Below, piece by piece: positions 60,456-64,000 of a stretch of DNA of 64,000 nt; positions within the stretch are counted from its first letter, which is position 1, and every line of letters begins with the position of its first letter. Under the pieces are notes generated by a model that was not told the origin of the DNA, did not search any database, and saw only the letters and a program-made list of their open reading frames with translations. The stretch is from Roseburia sp. (GTDB lineage Bacteria; Bacillota; Clostridia; Lachnospirales; Lachnospiraceae), in assembly GCA_017937095.1 (NCBI GenBank), contig JAGBEG010000017.1, positions 248,001 through 312,000 of the forward strand, written 5' to 3'. The translations under genes were made by a program, and so were the position numbers.

Positions 60456-61151
60456 ATGTTAGAGGAATTAAAAAAGCAGGTCTATGAGGCGAATATGGAG
60501 CTTCCGCGCAGGGGCCTTATCACGTATACATGGGGAAATGTCAGCGGGATTGACCGCGCGAGCGGTTATTTTGTCATCAAGCCAAGCGGCGTGGACTATG
60601 ACGCGTTAAGCCCTGAGGATATGGTAGTCATGGACTTAAACGGCAATAAGATCGAAGGCAGATACAAACCGTCCTCCGATACGGCAACGCACCTTGAGCT
60701 TTACAAGAAATACGAGGAAATCGGCGGTATCGTGCACACCCATTCGCCGGAGGCGGTCGCATGGGCACAGGCGGGAAGAGATATTCCGCTCTACGGTACG
60801 ACTCACGCAGATTATTTCTTCGGACCGATTCCGTGCGCGAGAAATCTGACGCCGGAAGAGATTGAAGAGGCGTACGAGAAGAATACGGGTCTGGTTATCA
60901 TTGAGACCTTCGAGGAGAGAGGAATTAAGCCGATGTATACGCCGGCAGTTCTCTGTTCCAATCACGGACCGTTCACCTGGGGAAAGGATGCAGCGGAGGC
61001 GGTGCACAACGCGGTTGTGCTTGAGGAAGTGGCAAAGATGGCGAGAAATACGGAGCTGATCAATCCACAGGTGCTTCCGGCTCCGGATTCCATCAAGGAG
61101 AAGCATTTCTATCGCAAGCACGGTGCGAATGCATACTATGGACAGAACTAG
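60456..61151 (+). CDS. araD: L-ribulose-5-phosphate 4-epimerase
   Basis: ATG 60456 follows AAAGGCAGAGGGG. The 231-residue protein is a class II aldolase/Ara[41 protein letters not shown] with the zinc His pair, [10 protein letters not shown], and the third zinc His in SNHGPFTWG. It converts L-ribulose-5-phosphate to D-xylulose-5-phosphate, the entry into the pentose phosphate pathway. It follows transketolase and precedes galM. Confidence 0.97.
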   Translation: MLEELKKQVYEANMELPRRGLITYTWGNVSGIDRASGYFVIKPSGVDYDALSPEDMVVMDLNGNKIEGRYKPSSDTATHLELYKKYEEIGGIVHTHSPEAVAWAQAGRDIPLYGTTHADYFFGPIPCARNLTPEEIEEAYEKNTGLVIIETFEERGIKPMYTPAVLCSNHGPFTWGKDAAEAVHNAVVLEEVAKMARNTELINPQVLPAPDSIKEKHFYRKHGANAYYGQN

Positions 61152-61167
61152 GGGAGAGGGCAGAAGA

Positions 61168-62214
61168 ATGGAGAAGAAATTTTTCGGCACAACAAAGGAA
61201 GGCGCGAAAGTCACGGAATATACGATGGAGAACGCGAGCGGCATGTGCGTTTCCGTCATTGACTTAGGCGCGACGATTACCTCTGTCAAGGTAAAGGGCA
61301 ATGGCGGCAAGCTCTACGACGTCGTGCTCGGCTATGACAATCCGGTGGACTATCAGAACCACACCTACTATTTCGGTGCGGCGATCGGGAGAAATGCAAA
61401 CCGCATCGACCATGCGAAGATCACATTGGACGGCAGATCATTTGCACTTGAGGCGAATGATAATGAGAACAATCTGCACAGCGGCACAAACGGGTTTCAC
61501 GCCATGCTCTGGGAGGTCGAAAGAGAAGAGCCGCAGAGTATTACCTTCTGCTGCCTAAGCCGCGACGGTGAGCAGGATTTTCCGGGCAATATGACGGCGA
61601 AGGTGACGTATACGCTGACGGATGAGGATGAGCTTGTCATTGCATACGAGGCGGTATCCGACCAGACGACAGTTGCCAATTTTACGAACCACAGCTATTT
61701 TAATCTGGACGGTCATACGTCCGGCAGCGTGGAGGAGCAGGAGCTTGAGATACTGGCGTCCTATTATACGCCGGTCATCGACAGCAAGGCGATCCCGACC
61801 GGCGAGATTGTGTCGGTGGCGGGCACGCCGATGGATTTCCGTGAGATGAAGAAGATCGGAGCGGAAATCGGGGCGGATTTCGACCAGCTTATCTATGCGG
61901 GCGGGTACGACCATAATTATGTTCTCGACAAGGCGGATGGGTCGATGCAGCTTGCGGCGCGTGCGCGGGCGGTGCATTCCGGTATCTGCATGGATGTATA
62001 CACAGACTGTGTGGGGATTCAGTTCTATGCAGGCAATTTTGTGGAGAATCACACGGGAAAGGAAGGCGCGTCATATGGTTTCCGGCATGGTTTTTGTCTG
62101 GAAACGCAGTATTTCCCGAATGCAGTCAATGAGAAGAATTTTAAAGCGCCGCTCTTAAGACCGGGCGAGACTTACCGGTCGAAGACAAAATATTGTTTTA
62201 AGTGCGTGGAATAA
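61168..62214 (+). CDS. galM: Aldose 1-epimerase (mutarotase)
   Basis: ATG 61168 follows GGGGAGAGGG. The 348-residue protein has the GalM pattern: GATITSVKVKG, GRNANRIDHAKITLDG, NNLHSGTNGFH, and the catalytic region ANFTNHSYFNLDGH with the acid/base His. It speeds interconversion of alpha and beta anomers, here probably of L-arabinose released by the GH27 enzyme. It is the last gene of the ara operon; a perfect terminator follows at 62221. Confidence 0.95.
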   Translation: MEKKFFGTTKEGAKVTEYTMENASGMCVSVIDLGATITSVKVKGNGGKLYDVVLGYDNPVDYQNHTYYFGAAIGRNANRIDHAKITLDGRSFALEANDNENNLHSGTNGFHAMLWEVEREEPQSITFCCLSRDGEQDFPGNMTAKVTYTLTDEDELVIAYEAVSDQTTVANFTNHSYFNLDGHTSGSVEEQELEILASYYTPVIDSKAIPTGEIVSVAGTPMDFREMKKIGAEIGADFDQLIYAGGYDHNYVLDKADGSMQLAARARAVHSGICMDVYTDCVGIQFYAGNFVENHTGKEGASYGFRHGFCLETQYFPNAVNEKNFKAPLLRPGETYRSKTKYCFKCVE

Positions 62215-62220
62215 GAGGCA

Positions 62221-62262
62221 GCCGTACAGCAGCAGAAGAAGAATGCTGCTGTACGGCATTTT
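62221..62262 (+). terminator. Terminator of the ara operon
   Basis: GCCGTACAGCAGCA (62221-62234) pairs perfectly with TGCTGCTGTACGGC (62244-62257) around GAAGAAGAA, followed by ATTTTTGG. It separates the ara operon from the response regulator. Confidence 0.92.
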
Positions 62263-62301
62263 TGGATTCGTGGGAAAAGAAAGAAGTTGGGGGAAGCAGT
62301 G

Positions 62302-63969
62302 ATGAGCAGGATGAAAGTGTTTATTGTAGAGGACGAGGTCGTGATCCGGGAAGCGATTCACAGGATGATTCCGTGGGATGAGTATGGATTTGCGTTCTGC
62401 GGAGAAGCGTCGGACGGTGAGATGGCGCTGCCGCTCATCCGAAGTGAGAAACCGGATCTGATTTTAACGGATATCAAGATGCCCTTTATGGACGGTCTGA
62501 CTTTTGCGAAGCTTGTCAAAAAGGAGATGCCGGAGACAAAGATCGTGATCATCAGCGGATATGATGATTTTACATATGCGCAGCAGGCGATTACGCTCGG
62601 AATCGAATGTTATCTCTTAAAGCCGGTGTCGAAGGGAAAGCTCCTTGAGGTCTTAGGCGGAATACGGGAAAAATACGAGAAGGATAACGCGCAGAAGAGC
62701 TATTATGAGACGTTCCAGCGTGAGATCAGGGAGTACGAGAAAAATTCGCGCCGGGATTTCTTTGAGGCGCTGGTGGGCGGCGGTCCCAATGGGCGGAACC
62801 GTTATGAATGGGCGGAGCAGCTTGGCATTGATATTTTAGCGGGCGCATACAATATCGTGCTTTTTACGATGGAGGATAACAACGCGGGCAGCGAGGGATA
62901 TTCCGACGAGAAGGCAAAGATACTCGAGCGGATCGAGGGCTATTTTGCGGAGCATACGGCGTATCTGCTCTTCCGCAACCAGATGTTCAGCTATGCGGTC
63001 ATCGTGAAGGGCGAGCCGGATTCCATAGAGGCGAAAACGGCGGAGTGCGTGAATGCGCTAGGCGGGATGCTGCAGCAGAAGGGAACGAAGGACGATTATT
63101 TTATCTGTACCGGAAAGCCGGTGGAGAGGCTTTCCATGTTGAAGGAAAGCTATCAGGCGGCAGGACATGCATTTGCGCTCCGCTATATTGAGAATAAGAA
63201 TATCGTCTATTACGGGGCAAAGATGGACGTAAAAGGAGAAGAAGCGTGCGAGCTTGATATCAGCAGCATCGACACGAACGTGATGGATGCTGAGGTTCTG
63301 TATAATTTTCTGTGGAATGCGCTTCCGGGCGAGGTGGAAGAATTTGCCGGAAATTATATGCGTATGGTAGGACAGGAAGCGCTCCGCTCACAGATGTTCC
63401 GCCAGTACGTTGTGCTGTATGTGCATTTCTGCACGATGAATTTCATTCAGAAGCTGGGGATTGATAAGGATAAGTTAAAGGAGAGCGGCATGCAGCCGGA
63501 CGTGGGAAAGAGCGCGTCGTCAGAGGAGGTGCGGGAGAGTATCATTGCCTCTCTTACCTTTGGAATCACGCTTCGGGATGAGAGCGCAAAGAGCCGGTAC
63601 AAGAGCGTGATCCAGACGGCGCTTCGTTTTATACAGGAGCACTATACGGATGATTCCTTATCCTTAAACCAGGTCGCCCGTGCGGCGAACGTGAGTACAA
63701 ATCATTTCTCGGCGCTTTTTGGACAGGAGATGGGGGAGACCTTTATCGAATATCTGACCGGACTTCGGATGAAACGCGCCAAGGAGCTGCTTAGAAGTAC
63801 GGATATGCGTTCCGGTGAGATTGCGCTGGAAGTAGGGTATAAGGATCCGCACTATTTCAGTTTCCTGTTCAAGAAGACCTGCGGATGCACGGCAAGCGAG
63901 TACCGGAAGGGAATATCGGGGGCTGGTGAGCGTACGGCGGAAAGGAACGATGCGGATGAGCCGAACTAG
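62302..63969 (+). CDS. YesN/AraC-type response regulator
   Basis: ATG 62302 follows GGGGGAAG; a TTG five codons upstream lies inside that site. The 555-residue protein has a receiver domain (residues about 4-125) with phospho-acceptor Asp57 (LILTDIKMPFMDG) and Lys in CYLLKPVSK. A middle region of about 280 residues follows, then an AraC helix-turn-helix pair (LSLNQVARAANVSTNHFSAL and SGEIALEVGYKDPHYFSFLF). Such proteins pair with a sensor kinase and control ABC sugar transporters, probably encoded past the window's end. It sits after the ara operon, so arabinose or arabinoside uptake is a fair guess. Confidence 0.95.
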   Translation: MSRMKVFIVEDEVVIREAIHRMIPWDEYGFAFCGEASDGEMALPLIRSEKPDLILTDIKMPFMDGLTFAKLVKKEMPETKIVIISGYDDFTYAQQAITLGIECYLLKPVSKGKLLEVLGGIREKYEKDNAQKSYYETFQREIREYEKNSRRDFFEALVGGGPNGRNRYEWAEQLGIDILAGAYNIVLFTMEDNNAGSEGYSDEKAKILERIEGYFAEHTAYLLFRNQMFSYAVIVKGEPDSIEAKTAECVNALGGMLQQKGTKDDYFICTGKPVERLSMLKESYQAAGHAFALRYIENKNIVYYGAKMDVKGEEACELDISSIDTNVMDAEVLYNFLWNALPGEVEEFAGNYMRMVGQEALRSQMFRQYVVLYVHFCTMNFIQKLGIDKDKLKESGMQPDVGKSASSEEVRESIIASLTFGITLRDESAKSRYKSVIQTALRFIQEHYTDDSLSLNQVARAANVSTNHFSALFGQEMGETFIEYLTGLRMKRAKELLRSTDMRSGEIALEVGYKDPHYFSFLFKKTCGCTASEYRKGISGAGERTAERNDADEPN

Positions 63970-64000
63970 AGAGAGAACCGGAGAAAAGAACAGACCTGCA

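Overview
The window looks like chromosomal DNA of a gut-type Clostridia, most likely a Lachnospiraceae member. The grounds are moderate GC, strong AGGAGG ribosome-binding sites, short convergent and overlapping genes, a two-subunit transketolase, an AraR-type arabinose regulator, ECF-type uptake and CsoR/TetR metal and drug regulators. No rRNA, tRNA, CRISPR array, insertion sequence or prophage gene was seen. The species cannot be named from the sequence alone.

Region 1 (1-6 kb) is an eroded accessory end. It holds a GNAT/N-acetylglutamate-synthase-like pseudogene, a second broken gene, unrecognised conserved proteins, a leucine-rich-repeat remnant and two lipoproteins. Region 2 (6-9.4 kb) is a MoxR ATPase / DUF58 / membrane protein operon. 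Region 3 (9.4-22.4 kb) holds a MATE pump, an FCD-type GntR regulator with its own operator facing a two-gene flavin/iron-sulfur redox pair, a GH13 glucosidase divergent from an AraC regulator, a PNPOx-GNAT fusion, two small proteins (one an Arg-Arg-Asp repeat protein), an XRE-AbrB regulator, an acyltransferase, an HMA protein and a sugar O-acetyltransferase.

Region 4 (22.5-45 kb) is the most interesting part. A 16-bp inverted repeat, GTTAG-N6-CTAAC, occurs perfectly five times. It precedes an operon of an ATC-hydrolase-like protein, a BAAT-type hydrolase and a membrane protein; an ECF uptake system followed by an AraC regulator and an ABC pair; two further tandem ABC pairs, each next to a TetR gene; and the leader of enolase. 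A near match precedes the HMA gene. I read this as a candidate metal-responsive (DtxR/IdeR-like) regulon for uptake and intracellular processing of a metal chelate or similar small molecule. A VapD toxin pair and a CsoR / P-type ATPase copper-type module with three matching operators lie inside the region.

Region 5 (45-52 kb) holds enolase, a membrane-anchored hydrolase, a ZIP transporter, a GGDEF protein, a zinc-ribbon protein, a YdcF-like protein and RNase H1. Region 6 (51.9-64 kb) is an L-arabinose regulon: AraR, a GH27 enzyme behind an attenuator-like hairpin, AraB, AraA, a transaldolase-family enzyme, split transketolase, AraD and aldose epimerase. These convert arabinosides through L-ribulose and D-xylulose-5-phosphate into the pentose phosphate pathway. 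A YesN-type response regulator closes the window. Two AraR-type operators lie at the GH27 and araB promoters.
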